Shown one piece after another: positions 1-8,798 of a stretch of 64,000 nucleotides of DNA. The DNA is taken from NCBI RefSeq assembly GCF_002257565.1, contig NZ_CP022736.1, forward strand, positions 3,410,001 to 3,474,000, given 5' to 3'. The translations under genes and the position numbers were made by a program. The DNA is from Herbaspirillum sp. meg3 (GTDB lineage: Bacteria; Pseudomonadota; Gammaproteobacteria; Burkholderiales; Burkholderiaceae_D). The notes beneath the pieces were generated by a model, which made no database searches, was not told the origin of the DNA, and saw nothing but the letters and a program-made list of their open reading frames with translations. Positions within the stretch are counted from its first letter, which is position 1. Each line of letters begins with the position of its first letter.

Positions 1-27
1 CCTCTTATTCGATTCGCTTACCATCAT
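1..27 (-). CDS. 5' end of an unidentified gene (partial, leaves the window)
   Basis: On the minus strand an AGGAGG Shine-Dalgarno sequence (revcomp of about 31-41) lies a few bases before two consecutive ATG codons (27-25 and 24-22), followed by open codons to the window edge reading MMVSESNKR or MVSESNKR. The strong ribosome site and spacing support a real gene start, but nine residues do not identify the product. It would be divergent from the exonuclease gene. Confidence 0.45.
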
Positions 28-180
28 TGCAGCACCTCCTGCAGGAAAAGATAATTAGCTGACCCCAGCGAGGCAGGACCGCCGATGGATGGGGTAATAT
101 CCCACTTCATCATTTTTCTGCTTATTACCTCCGGCCAGGCACTCGCCCCGGAGACTTCTGCACAAAGGCTTAGTTTGCTC

Positions 181-945
181 ATGAAAATTGCGACATGGAA
201 CGTTAATTCTTTGAAGGTCCGCCTGCCTCAAGTGCTGCAATGGCTGGGCGACAATCCTATCGATGTGCTGTGCCTGCAAGAAACCAAACTGACGGACGAC
301 AAATTTCCTCTGGCTGAGATCAATGCCGCCGGCTATCAGGTTGTCTACACCGGGCAGAAAACTTACAACGGCGTTGCCATCCTGTCGCGCCATCCGATCC
401 ATGACGTGGTCAAAAACAATCCGCTTTTTGAAGACGAGCAGCAGCGCATCATCGCCGCGACCATCGAAGGCATCCGCTTCGTTTGCGCGTACATCCCGAA
501 TGGGCAGGCGCCGGATTCGGAAAAATTCCAATATAAGCTGAAATGGTTGGCTGCCCTGCACGAATGGTTGGCGCAAGAACAGTTGCAGCATCCGAAGCTG
601 GCCTTGCTCGGTGACTACAACATTGCGCCGGAAGACCGCGACGTACACGATCCGGCAGCCTGGGTCGGTCAGAATCTGGTATCGGAGCCGGAACGCGCTG
701 CGTTTCAGCATTTGCAAAAGATGGGCTTCACCGATGCTTTCCGCATGTTTGAACAACCGGAAAAAATCTATAGCTGGTGGGACTATCGCCAGATGGGTTT
801 CCGCCTTAACAAGGGCCTGCGCATCGACCATATCCTGTTGACCGCACCGCTGGCTGCACAATGCACTGCCTGCGTGATCGACAAGGTGCCGCGCAAGTGG
901 GAGCAACCGTCGGATCACACGCCGGTCATAGCGACACTGGAATAG
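181..945 (+). CDS. xth: Exodeoxyribonuclease III (AP endonuclease family)
   Basis: A 254-residue protein of the exonuclease III/AP endonuclease family, which cuts DNA 5' to abasic sites and degrades 3' ends in base excision repair; cytoplasmic, Mg-dependent. The family motifs are all present in order: TWNVNS with Asn7, LQETK with metal-binding Glu34, YNGVAILSR around 62-70, GDYNIAPED with Asp145 and Asn147, RIDHILL with Asp216, and SDHTPV with the catalytic Asp245-His246 pair. The ATG at 181 is preferred over an in-frame upstream ATG at 85 because the family begins exactly at MKIATWN. A strong hairpin terminator follows. The neighbours are unrelated transport genes, so it is probably monocistronic. 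Confidence 0.95.
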   Translation: MKIATWNVNSLKVRLPQVLQWLGDNPIDVLCLQETKLTDDKFPLAEINAAGYQVVYTGQKTYNGVAILSRHPIHDVVKNNPLFEDEQQRIIAATIEGIRFVCAYIPNGQAPDSEKFQYKLKWLAALHEWLAQEQLQHPKLALLGDYNIAPEDRDVHDPAAWVGQNLVSEPERAAFQHLQKMGFTDAFRMFEQPEKIYSWWDYRQMGFRLNKGLRIDHILLTAPLAAQCTACVIDKVPRKWEQPSDHTPVIATLE

Positions 946-984
946 TGTCCGACACAAGATGCATGGGCTACAAACTTGCCCATG

Positions 985-1013
985 AAAAAAGCCCACCAAG
1001 GTGGGCTTTTTTA
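985..1013. terminator. Bidirectional rho-independent terminator
   Basis: AAAAAAGCCCACC, a two-base loop and GGTGGGCTTTTTT form a perfect stem with an A-run on one side and a T-run on the other. It lies between the convergent exonuclease III gene and the MFS gene and can end both. Confidence 0.9.
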
Positions 1014-1041
1014 TTGATGTACATCGACTGCTCAAAACCAT

Positions 1042-2355
1042 TCACACAGATAAGGGTGTCAAACCGCGCTCATGACGCCGGATGCAATGCATCACCACTA
1101 ACGTGAATAGTCCCCCGAAGGCCATACACGCCGCCAGAAACAACATCGGTGCAATCGTGCTGCCGGTGCTTTCGCGAATCATCGGCACGACGTTCTGCGC
1201 AATAAAGCCACCAAGGTTGCCGATGGAGTTGATCGCAGCAATACCTGCCGCTGCACTCGCGCCCGTCAAAAAGCGACCGGGCAAGGTCCAAAAACATGGC
1301 AAGACGGTAAAGCTGCACGCTGCTGCCAGACAGAGCATGGCGAACTTTACAAAGGAATTGTCGAAGTACACACTCCCGATCAGGCAAACAGCACCGAACA
1401 AGGCCGGAAACAGAATATTGCGGACAGGATCTTCCGTGCGTCCCGGTTTACGCGGCACCCACCACAAGACCAGCGTCACCAGCATCCAGGGAATCATATT
1501 GATAAAGCCGTTGAGCGTATTACCGACGCCAAAACTCTTAACGATGGTGGGTAACCAATAACTCAGCCCGTAAGAAGACAACGGGAAAAAGATCAGGAAG
1601 AACGCCAGCAACAACACCCGGTAATCGAGCAAGGTCTTGAAAGGATTCTCGTGACCACTCCCGCCTGTCTGCACCAACTCCTGCTGCTCGCGTGCGAGTC
1701 GTCTTTGCAACCAGCCGCGCTCTTCCGGGTTGAGAAAATGTGCTTGCTCAGGTGAGGCAGGCAAACAATAAAAGACGACGAACGCCAGTGCCACCGCTGG
1801 CAATCCGGTGAAGATAAACGTCAGCTGCCAGCCTTGCAGGCCGAACAAACCGTCCAGATCAAGCAACGCGCCGCCAATCGGTGCGCCGATCATATTGGCG
1901 ATACTGCTGCCGATCAAGAAGTAACCGATCATGCGGCTGCGATGTTTTTGCGGAAACCACAATGTCAGGTAATACAGCACGCCCGGATAAAAGCCCGCCT
2001 CGGTCGCTCCCAGAAAAAAGCGCAAGATGTAGAACATCGTCGCATTCTGTGTATATGCCAGCGCCAGCGTTACCAGCCCCCATGAAAACATGATGCGTGC
2101 AAACCAGATGCGTGCGCCAACCTTGTGCAAGATCACATTACTAGGCACTTCAAACAACAGATAGCCGATAAAAAACAGCGAAGCACCCAAGCCATAGGAT
2201 GCTTCGCTCAGTCCCAGACTGGAGACCATTTGCAGCTTGGCATAGCTTACGTTCTGACGATCTATGTAAGCGACCAGATATAACAACCCCAGAAACGGCA
2301 TCAGTTTCCAGGCCATTTTATCGATTAGTTTTTGCTCGTCGATGGCAGTGTGCAC
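1042..2355 (-). CDS. MFS transporter, anion:cation symporter (ACS) family
   Basis: A 437-residue inner-membrane carrier with about 12 hydrophobic segments. The opening (KLMPFLGLLYLVAYIDRQNVSYAKLQM) and the central PEERGWLQRRLAREQQ loop between the two six-helix halves are typical of the ACS family (phthalate, tartrate, glucarate and related organic anions). The substrate cannot be told from the sequence. I place the start at a GTG (2355-2353) because AAGGAGA sits seven bases before it; a longer reading from 2493 adds 46 residues with no membrane character. No catabolic gene adjoins it, so its role is unassigned. Confidence 0.85.
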   Translation of the reverse strand: MHTAIDEQKLIDKMAWKLMPFLGLLYLVAYIDRQNVSYAKLQMVSSLGLSEASYGLGASLFFIGYLLFEVPSNVILHKVGARIWFARIMFSWGLVTLALAYTQNATMFYILRFFLGATEAGFYPGVLYYLTLWFPQKHRSRMIGYFLIGSSIANMIGAPIGGALLDLDGLFGLQGWQLTFIFTGLPAVALAFVVFYCLPASPEQAHFLNPEERGWLQRRLAREQQELVQTGGSGHENPFKTLLDYRVLLLAFFLIFFPLSSYGLSYWLPTIVKSFGVGNTLNGFINMIPWMLVTLVLWWVPRKPGRTEDPVRNILFPALFGAVCLIGSVYFDNSFVKFAMLCLAAACSFTVLPCFWTLPGRFLTGASAAAGIAAINSIGNLGGFIAQNVVPMIRESTGSTIAPMLFLAACMAFGGLFTLVVMHCIRRHERGLTPLSV

Positions 2356-2630
2356 AGATATCTCCTTATCATTTTTGATTGCTGCCGATTGCACATGCCT
2401 GCTCTCGATAAGAGAAAACATGATGCGATTTGAGCATCGGAAAATATCACGGCACACTGCGCTTTTTATGCATAGACCGCACTGCCGCAGCATCTCTCTG
2501 CAATCAGTCTGGATATACAGAGATTTTACGAATCGTCTCCCGACAGAATGCTGAAAACAACGATGACAGATACGATCTTGAAGTCGATCAAGGCCCCGGC
2601 TTTGATATGAGCATTAGCGCTGGTCGTGCA

Positions 2631-3032
2631 TCAGATCCAGACATCGTTCTGCCGCGTCCTGTCGCTTTCTTCATTGCCGGTATTGACCACACCTCGCGGT
2701 TCGACCAACAGCACTTTGGCCTCTTTCTCCGCGTAGGGCTTGTGCTGCACGCCCTTGGGAATGACGAACATTTCACCGGCCGAAAGATGCACGGCGCCAT
2801 CTCGAAAATCGATGCGCAGTTCCCCCTCCAATACGATGAAGACCTCATCAGTATCCGCATGGTCATGCCAGATGAAGTCGCCTTCCAGCTTAGCCAGCTT
2901 GAACTGGTAGTCGTTCATTTCGGCGATAACACGTTGCGACCATTGTTCGCTGAACAGGGTCAGCTTCTGACCGAAATTAATGGCCTTGTAATCACGCAGA
3001 GAATTTGAGGGAGATGCGGTATTGAGGGACAT
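2631..3032 (-). CDS. Small cupin-domain protein
   Basis: A 133-residue single-domain cupin. The first cupin motif is visible as DFIWHDHADTDEVFIVLEGEL (His-x-His and Glu metal ligands, about residues 53-73) and the second as AGEMFVIPKGVQHKPYAE with its His. The fold fits a metal-dependent small-molecule enzyme or a ligand-binding protein; no substrate can be named. The ATG at 3032 follows an AGGAG site six bases upstream; an in-frame ATG at 3056 lacks one. The AraC-type regulator lies 90 bp upstream on the same strand, so the two may be functionally linked. Confidence 0.8.
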   Translation of the reverse strand: MSLNTASPSNSLRDYKAINFGQKLTLFSEQWSQRVIAEMNDYQFKLAKLEGDFIWHDHADTDEVFIVLEGELRIDFRDGAVHLSAGEMFVIPKGVQHKPYAEKEAKVLLVEPRGVVNTGNEESDRTRQNDVWI

Positions 3033-3122
3033 GTTTTGCTCCTGTGTCGATAACAAGGAGCAAGATTACGCAGTCTGCTTCGCGCGGTCTTGAACGATCG
3101 TGCAACTTTCAGGCAACGCTCT

Positions 3123-3935
3123 TCATTTACCCGGTTTCACCATGCGCAGCCAACGTGCCGGAGCAATGCCGTAGGTCTTGGTAAACAATCGCGTCATATG
3201 GCTTTGATCCGCAAAACCCGTCATGGCGGCCACAGTCACAAGCGACTGCCCTTGGGCCATCAGGCGGCGTGCCATATCCAGACGGCGCATGCTCAGATAG
3301 CGATAAGGACTGGTGCCAAAGAAGCTGCGAAAGTCGCGTGTCAGGCCCCAGCGATCGCGACCGCATGCCTGCGCCAGTTCATCCAGTGTGAGCGTGCGAT
3401 CCAATGAAGCATGGATGTATTCGCGTGCCTGCTGCGCGGCATGGAAATCAGCGGTGTGACGGCGTGGCCGCTTGCCGGAAACCGCGTCCATCGCCGCAGC
3501 CAGCTCAAAGATACCGTCGTCCTGCTGCAATGGTTCGACATGGCCATCCATTTGCTCCAACAGATTTCTGAGGGCATGAAACATGCGCGGATCGGTCGAG
3601 ATCCCCCCTTCGATGTAGGGCAAAGCGACGCCGCCCAGGGCGTCTTGCAGCACCGAAGGTTCGACATACAACATGCGGTAACGAAAACCTACCTCGGTGC
3701 CGGCCTGGCCGTCATGCGGCTCGTCGGGATACAGCGCCATCGTGTTGCCCGGCAAACTGTTGCGCAGAGATTTCTTGTACTGGAAAGATTGCACGCCTGC
3801 CATCGTGATGCCCAGCGCATAGGTGTCGTGGCGATGCATGGCGTAGCCGCTGCCATGGAAGAAGGCTTCGATGCGCTCCACACCGGACGACTGCGTGCGC
3901 AGTATCCAGTCTTTGCCTTGATCCCGTTTCTCCAT
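3123..3935 (-). CDS. AraC-family transcriptional regulator
   Basis: A 270-residue regulator. The N-terminal part is a cupin-like effector domain (GSGYAMHRHDTYALGITMAG, then a YPDEPHDG motif), and the C-terminal hundred residues hold the two helix-turn-helix motifs of the AraC/XylS family, ending in the signature with GFADQSHMTRLFTKTYGIAPARW. The ATG at 3935 has an AGGAG ribosome site; an upstream in-frame ATG at 4094 would add a low-complexity Ser/Arg-rich leader and overlap the next gene, so I reject it. The likely target is the cupin gene downstream or itself; no operator was recognised. Confidence 0.88.
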   Translation of the reverse strand: MEKRDQGKDWILRTQSSGVERIEAFFHGSGYAMHRHDTYALGITMAGVQSFQYKKSLRNSLPGNTMALYPDEPHDGQAGTEVGFRYRMLYVEPSVLQDALGGVALPYIEGGISTDPRMFHALRNLLEQMDGHVEPLQQDDGIFELAAAMDAVSGKRPRRHTADFHAAQQAREYIHASLDRTLTLDELAQACGRDRWGLTRDFRSFFGTSPYRYLSMRRLDMARRLMAQGQSLVTVAAMTGFADQSHMTRLFTKTYGIAPARWLRMVKPGK

Positions 3936-3987
3936 GAGTGCTCCTGCCAATGCTGCTTTCCTGCCTTGTTGCGACCTTGTTGCTGCC

Positions 3988-4251
3988 CTATTCTTTATCC
4001 TTCTTGACCAATTGTTTTTCGAATGCGACGTCGAGCTTGCTGACGCGCTTCGGCTTTTGCGGGCCATAGGCATTGACGAAGGCGACAAATTCATCGAGCG
4101 GCAACGGCTCGCTCAATTTTTCGACCGGATTACCGGCCGTGCGCTGCACGAGGAAGAACAGTTCACTCGAGGTGCGCACCATGGAATATTGTTTCGTCTC
4201 GGCGCGGGTATTTAGCCGTTCAATGGCGCCGGTGGCTCTGGTGGATCTCAT
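3988..4251 (-). CDS. Small conserved-looking protein of unknown function
   Basis: An 87-residue, charged, soluble protein with no membrane segment or signal peptide; it is basic at both ends (RSTRATGAIERLN and the C-terminal KKDKE). I do not recognise its family. It is supported as a gene by a strong GGAGGAGG site before the ATG at 4251 and by its position 11 bp after the stop of the acetyltransferase gene, which suggests an operon. The central part (VRTSSELFFLVQRTAGNPVEKLSEPLP) looks like a folded core. Function unknown. Confidence 0.65.
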   Translation of the reverse strand: MRSTRATGAIERLNTRAETKQYSMVRTSSELFFLVQRTAGNPVEKLSEPLPLDEFVAFVNAYGPQKPKRVSKLDVAFEKQLVKKDKE

Positions 4252-4262
4252 GTGCCTCCTCC

Positions 4263-4754
4263 TTACAGGATCAGTTGCCAGTAGGCGACGTCGATCCATT
4301 GATTGTGCTTCTGGCCAACCTCGGCGAAATGCGCGACTTTGACGAAGCCCATCTTTTCATGCAAAGCAACGCTGCCGACATTCGGCTGGGCAATACCGCC
4401 CATCACCGCATGTACGCCCAGTTCTTTCAACTGTGCAAACAAGGCGCCATACAATTTGGACCCGATACCCTTGCCACCACTGCCCTGTGCCATGTAGACC
4501 GAGCTTTCGACAGAATGCCGATACGCCTTGCGTGCCTTCCATTTGGTGGCATAGGCATAACCAAGGATACGCCCGTCTTCTTCATACACCAACCACGGAA
4601 ATAGCGAGGATATCTCGGTAATGCGGCCTTCCATCTCGGTCACGGAAACGGCTTCCAGTTCAAAACTGATAACGGTATTCAGGACGTAGTAGTTGTAAAT
4701 TTCGCAAATAGCGGCAGCATCGGCGACAGTAGCCGGGCGAATCGAAAAGCTCAT
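4263..4754 (-). CDS. GNAT acetyltransferase, phosphinothricin acetyltransferase-like
   Basis: A 163-residue GCN5-related N-acetyltransferase. The opening IRPATVADAAAICEIYNYYV and the middle YRHSVESSVYM followed by GKGIGSKLYGAL (acetyl-CoA pyrophosphate loop, Q/R-x-x-G-x-G/A type) are the pattern of the phosphinothricin/methionine-sulfone acetyltransferase (Pat/MnaT) subfamily, which N-acetylates amino-acid analogues using acetyl-CoA. The chosen ATG at 4754 fits the family start (MSFSIRPAT); an upstream ATG at 4799 is possible but adds 15 atypical residues. It is the first gene of a probable two-gene unit with the 87-residue protein. Confidence 0.85.
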   Translation of the reverse strand: MSFSIRPATVADAAAICEIYNYYVLNTVISFELEAVSVTEMEGRITEISSLFPWLVYEEDGRILGYAYATKWKARKAYRHSVESSVYMAQGSGGKGIGSKLYGALFAQLKELGVHAVMGGIAQPNVGSVALHEKMGFVKVAHFAEVGQKHNQWIDVAYWQLIL

Positions 4755-4807
4755 GGAAGATGGCGTGGAGGAAAATTTGATAACACGTAGTGTAACCAAA
4801 TTGCGGA

Positions 4808-4858
4808 CGTCTGGCTCATCAGGAATCGCTAAGGAGATTCGAGACGATTCGCCAGACG
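4808..4858. repeat. Interrupted inverted repeat between prpE and the acetyltransferase gene
   Basis: CGTCTGGC (4808-4815) pairs with GCCAGACG (4851-4858), and inside it GAATCG (4823-4828) pairs with CGATTC (4845-4850), giving a two-stage hairpin with a seven-base bulge. There is no T-run on either strand, so it is not a standard intrinsic terminator. It lies just 3' of prpE and upstream of the acetyltransferase start, and could be an mRNA 3'-end structure or a protein site. Confidence 0.4.
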
Positions 4859-4868
4859 CCGGGCTGCC

Positions 4869-6767
4869 TTAGCTCTGCAGCGCCGCCTTGATCTGCTGCA
4901 ACGAACTCGGATCTTCGATGGTCGTCAGATCTCCCGGATCCCGGCCTTCGCAAATTGCCTGTATCGAGCGGCGCAGCAGCTTGCCGGATCGCGTCTTCGG
5001 CAGCAGGCTGACAAAGTACACCCGCGATGGACGACCGACGGCACCGATCTGCTTGTCGACCACGCGCATGATTTCCGCTTCCAGCGCCTGACGGCCTTCG
5101 GGTGTAGCGATCCCATCTGCTTTCCTGGGGATCACAAAGGCAATCGCGACCTGCCCTTTCAGCTTGTCTTCAACGCCGACCACAGCCACTTCGGAGACGT
5201 TGGCATGACTGGAAATACTTTCCTCGATCTCACGTGTACCAAGCCGGTGACCGGCAACATTGATCACGTCATCGGTACGGCCAAGAATGAAGTAGTAGCC
5301 GTCGTCGTCGCGAATGCCCCAGTCAAAGGTTGAATACACCTGCTTCGGAAAGTTGGACCAATACGTGTTGACGAAACGCACATCGTCGCGATACACGGTC
5401 TGCATGCAACCCGGCGGCAACGGCCCTTCGATCACCACTACACCCTTCTCATTGGGACCGCACAGCTCGCCGGTGGATTCGTTCATGATGTGCATCTTGT
5501 AGCCATACAGCGGCACACCGGGACTGCCAAGCCGCGTGGGCTTGTCGTCGACGCCTTTGGCAATCGACAGGATAGGCCAGCCGCTTTCGGTCTGCCAGTA
5601 GTTGTCGATCACCGGCACGCCCAGCGAAGTGGAAATCCAGTTCGATGTTGTCTCATCCAGCGGTTCACCCGCAAGGTACAAACTTTTGAGTGAGGACAAG
5701 TCGTATTTGCTCATGAATTCCGGCGGATGTTTCTTCAGCACGCGGATTGCCGTCGGCGAAGAAAACATGCGCGTGACCTTGTACTTGTCCACCAGACTCC
5801 ACCAGATGCCGGCGTCCGGTGCTTCCCCAGGCAACACCGGCAATCCTTCATAGAGGATGGTCGCCATGCCTGCCATCAACGGCCCATAAACGATATAAGA
5901 ATGGCCGACTACCCAGCCGATATCAGAGGTGCAGAAATACGTCTCGCCGGGATTACCGCAGAATACATGCTGCATCGATGCAGTCAGCGCCACCGCATAG
6001 CCGCCGACGTCGCGCTGCACGCCCTTCGGCTTGCCGGTGGTGCCGGAGGTGTACAAGATGTAGGACGGTTCGTTCGACTCCAGCCAGACCACCGGCACTT
6101 GTGCATCCAGATGCTGCGCCCGTGCGGGGGCATAGTCGACATCCCGCACAGCGGTGCGCGGCATCTCCGCCAACCCACGATCCACCAGCAGGACATGTGC
6201 CGGCTTGTGTTGTGCCAGCCGGATTGCATCATCGAGCAAGCCTTTGTAAGGCACCACTCTGCCGCCACGAGAACCGGCGTCGGCAGATACGATCAAGCTC
6301 GGCTGCGCATCGTCGATACGTGTCGCCAGGCTATTGGAAGCAAAGCCGCCGAATACCACCGAATGCACAGCGCCGATCCGCGCACATGCCAGCATCGCGA
6401 ACACCGCCTCGGCGATCATCGGCATGTATATCAATACGCGATCACCCCGCTGCACACCGAGCGCCTGCATGGTCGCCGCCATGGCGCTGACTTCGCGATG
6501 CAACTCGCGAAAACTGAAAGTTTTTTCAGTATTGGTTTCCGTCGAGACGGCGATCAATGCCGCCTGGTCGCCACGCTGCGGCAGATGCCGGTCAATGGCG
6601 TTGTGACACAGATTGGTCTCTCCGCCGACAAACCAGCGTGCAAACGGCGGCCGCGAATAGTCGAGTGTTTTACTGAATGGTGCATGCCAGTCGACGCGCC
6701 GGGCTTCGTTCGCCCAGAAGGTATTGGGATCGTCGACGGACTGCTGATAAAACGATGCGAAACTCAT
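4869..6767 (-). CDS. prpE: Propionate--CoA ligase
   Basis: A 632-residue acyl-CoA synthetase of the acetyl/propionyl-CoA synthetase group, converting propionate, ATP and CoA into propionyl-CoA, the entry substrate of the methylcitrate cycle encoded next door. Visible marks are the N-terminal ACAS domain (SFYQQSVDDPNTFW), the AMP-binding P-loop YTSGTTGKPKGV, the WWQTES-like NYWQTESGW motif, the GRTDDVINVAGHR hinge and the C-terminal KTRSGKLLRR motif holding the lysine that is acetylated in this family. A GAGGAG site precedes the ATG. It follows prpF and a lipoprotein gene on the same strand, but a terminator lies in between and it appears to have its own promoter. Confidence 0.93.
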   Translation of the reverse strand: MSFASFYQQSVDDPNTFWANEARRVDWHAPFSKTLDYSRPPFARWFVGGETNLCHNAIDRHLPQRGDQAALIAVSTETNTEKTFSFRELHREVSAMAATMQALGVQRGDRVLIYMPMIAEAVFAMLACARIGAVHSVVFGGFASNSLATRIDDAQPSLIVSADAGSRGGRVVPYKGLLDDAIRLAQHKPAHVLLVDRGLAEMPRTAVRDVDYAPARAQHLDAQVPVVWLESNEPSYILYTSGTTGKPKGVQRDVGGYAVALTASMQHVFCGNPGETYFCTSDIGWVVGHSYIVYGPLMAGMATILYEGLPVLPGEAPDAGIWWSLVDKYKVTRMFSSPTAIRVLKKHPPEFMSKYDLSSLKSLYLAGEPLDETTSNWISTSLGVPVIDNYWQTESGWPILSIAKGVDDKPTRLGSPGVPLYGYKMHIMNESTGELCGPNEKGVVVIEGPLPPGCMQTVYRDDVRFVNTYWSNFPKQVYSTFDWGIRDDDGYYFILGRTDDVINVAGHRLGTREIEESISSHANVSEVAVVGVEDKLKGQVAIAFVIPRKADGIATPEGRQALEAEIMRVVDKQIGAVGRPSRVYFVSLLPKTRSGKLLRRSIQAICEGRDPGDLTTIEDPSSLQQIKAALQS

Positions 6768-6817
6768 GATGTCTCCTCATGGCAATCGGATAAGCAATGA
6801 CGTGATGGCGATGTCAT

Positions 6818-6833
6818 TGCACAGTGAGTGCCG
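6818..6833 (-). promoter_or_regulatory. Candidate sigma54 promoter for prpE
   Basis: Read on the minus strand the bases are CGGCAC-TCACT-GTGCA, which keeps the GG and GC doublets exactly ten bases apart as in the -24/-12 consensus TGGCAC-N5-TTGCA, with mismatches at the first T and the first base of the -12 element. Initiation would fall about 40 bases before the prpE ATG. PrpR is a sigma54 activator, so this is plausible, but no clear PrpR repeat is seen here. Confidence 0.4.
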
Positions 6834-6962
6834 CGTCTTTGCGCAGCATCTTCTTTCTGTGTTGTGTGCTGTGGTTTACTGTGACAGCGCTTGCTTACGC
6901 CCAGCTTAATTCATGCGCTTTTCTTCTTGAAATCGGCTGCGTAAAATCACTATCCTGAGACG

Positions 6963-6991
6963 AAAAAAAGGATGCGCGAGCATCCTTTTTT
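6963..6991. terminator. Rho-independent terminator
   Basis: GGATGC (6970-6975), a four-base loop and GCATCC (6980-6985), flanked by a run of seven A and a run of six T. It stands just after the lipoprotein gene on the minus strand and separates it from prpE. Confidence 0.85.
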
Positions 6992-7052
6992 AATCATCGG
7001 ATGACACACGAATTACCTGCACATGGACAAGCAATCGGCGCCACAAAAACAA

Positions 7053-7448
7053 TCAGCGATTCTTGCAATCATTCGCAAGCTGCTGGCCGATCTTCGAATT
7101 CAGCAACATCGATTTCGATGGAATCTGAATCCAGACCAGGCCATCACCCTTGTCTTCAAAACGCAGCGCACCGGTGGATGTCGAGACCGGCGTCATTTTG
7201 TAGGTGCTGCCTTTCCACACCAAGTTCACGTTATTGGATGCGTCGACCTTGACTTCCACCTTGTTGCCCATCTCGCAGGAAAAAGTACCCGTCGCCAATC
7301 TCCCGGCCCACGCAGGATTCACGGCGGCTGCAACCGGTTGCAACGGCGCCGGTACCGGCTTGGTTTCAGTGAGCGGCACATTTTCAGATGCGCAGGCGGC
7401 CAGCAGAATGGACAGAGTCAGTACGGAAGCACGTTGCAAAAAAGTCAT
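7053..7448 (-). CDS. Lipoprotein with MliC-like (C-type lysozyme inhibitor) domain
   Basis: A 131-residue protein with a classic lipoprotein signal peptide: basic start, hydrophobic stretch and lipobox LLAAC, so Cys19 would be lipidated. A proline-rich linker (residues 25-50) is followed by a small beta-rich domain, GTFSCEMGNKVEVKVD ... VNLVWKGSTYKMTPV ... GALRFEDKGDGLVWI, which resembles the MliC/PliC family that inhibits animal C-type lysozymes at the cell envelope. The family match is by eye and moderate. It sits 124 bp after prpF with its own terminator; no metabolic link to propionate is evident. Confidence 0.75.
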   Translation of the reverse strand: MTFLQRASVLTLSILLAACASENVPLTETKPVPAPLQPVAAAVNPAWAGRLATGTFSCEMGNKVEVKVDASNNVNLVWKGSTYKMTPVSTSTGALRFEDKGDGLVWIQIPSKSMLLNSKIGQQLANDCKNR

Positions 7449-7572
7449 GTTTTAATCCAGTGCAGGGTGAAAAGAGAATGTGGACGGCATCTTACCAACT
7501 TTCGTTCCCTTATTCCGCTTTCCGTACGCTTTCCTGCCACTGCATTGCAACATGCCAGCCCTCATTGATCCC

Positions 7573-8766
7573 CTAAAACGCGTCGCCGGGAACACGCACC
7601 CAGCCTTCCATCAACACGCGTGCGCTGCGGCTCATGATGGCCTTCGTGACGCTCCATTCGCCGTCAATCAATTTTGCTTCGGCTCCGACACGCAACGTGC
7701 CGGAGGGATGCCCGAAACGCACAGCCGTCCGCTCACCACCACCCGCCGCGAGATTGACCAGCGTGCCGGGAACCGCCGCTGCGGTGCCGATGGCGACTGC
7801 GGCCGTGCCCATCATGGCGTGATGCAACTTGCCCATGGACATTGCACGCACCAACAGGTCGACATCGCCGGCGGCGACCTTCTTGCCGCTGGACGCAGTG
7901 TAGTCGCGCGGCTTGGCGACGAAGGCGACCTTCGGCGTGTGCTGACGCTTGACTGCTTCCTCCACATGCTTGATCAGCCCCATGCGCACCGCGCCGTGGG
8001 CACGGATGGTCTCGAACATTGCCAGCGCTTTGGGATCGCTGTTGATGGCGTCCTGCAACTCAGCGCCGGTGTAACCGATATCTTCCGCATTCAGAAAAAT
8101 CGCCGGTATGCCGGCATTGATCATGGTTGCCTTAAAGGTGCCGACACCCGGCACTTCCAGATCATCGACCAGATTGCCGGTCGGGAACATCGAGCCTCCC
8201 GCGTCACCATCGCCTTCATCCGCCGGATCAAGAAATTCAAGCTGCACTTCCGCCGCAGGAAAGGTCACACCGTCGAGTTCGAAGTCGCCGGTCTCTTGCA
8301 CCTGACCGTCGGTGATCGTCACGTGCGCGATGATGGTCTTGCTGATATTGGCTTGCCAGATGCGTACGGTGCAGGTGCCGTTGATCGGTACGCGATCAGG
8401 ATCGATCAGACCGTTGCTGATGGCAAACGGCCCCACTGCTGCGGACAGGTTGCCGCAGTTGCCGCTCCAGTCGACAAAAGCGCTGTCGATCGCCACCTGG
8501 CCAAACAGATAGTCGACGTCATGACCGGGACGGCTGGATTTGGACAGGATGACGGTTTTGCTGGTGCTGGACGTTGCACCGCCCATGCCGTCAATCTGCT
8601 TGCCGTACGGATCTGGACTGCCGATGACGCGCATCAGCAAGGCGTCGCGTGCGGCGCCCGGCTGCTGTGCAGATGCAGGCAAGTCCTGCAGGCGGAAGAA
8701 CACGCCTTTGCTGGTGCCGCCACGGATGTAGGTGGCGGGGATTTTGATTTGCGGTACGTGGTTCAT
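7573..8766 (-). CDS. prpF: AcnD-accessory protein PrpF (aconitate isomerase-like)
   Basis: A 397-residue member of the PrpF family (diaminopimelate-epimerase fold). PrpF works with AcnD: it isomerises the trans-2-methylaconitate made by AcnD to the cis form, so that 2-methylisocitrate can be formed. The diagnostic start, IPATYIRGGTSKGVFFR, and the later SGNCGNLSAAVGPFAI and GHPSGTLRVGAE motifs are present. It lies 32 bp after acnD, the normal acnD-prpF pairing, and is the last gene of the prpB-prpC-acnD-prpF unit. Confidence 0.95.
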   Translation of the reverse strand: MNHVPQIKIPATYIRGGTSKGVFFRLQDLPASAQQPGAARDALLMRVIGSPDPYGKQIDGMGGATSSTSKTVILSKSSRPGHDVDYLFGQVAIDSAFVDWSGNCGNLSAAVGPFAISNGLIDPDRVPINGTCTVRIWQANISKTIIAHVTITDGQVQETGDFELDGVTFPAAEVQLEFLDPADEGDGDAGGSMFPTGNLVDDLEVPGVGTFKATMINAGIPAIFLNAEDIGYTGAELQDAINSDPKALAMFETIRAHGAVRMGLIKHVEEAVKRQHTPKVAFVAKPRDYTASSGKKVAAGDVDLLVRAMSMGKLHHAMMGTAAVAIGTAAAVPGTLVNLAAGGGERTAVRFGHPSGTLRVGAEAKLIDGEWSVTKAIMSRSARVLMEGWVRVPGDAF

Positions 8767-8798
8767 AGTATGTGTCCTGTTTGTGACCTTGAGCTGCC

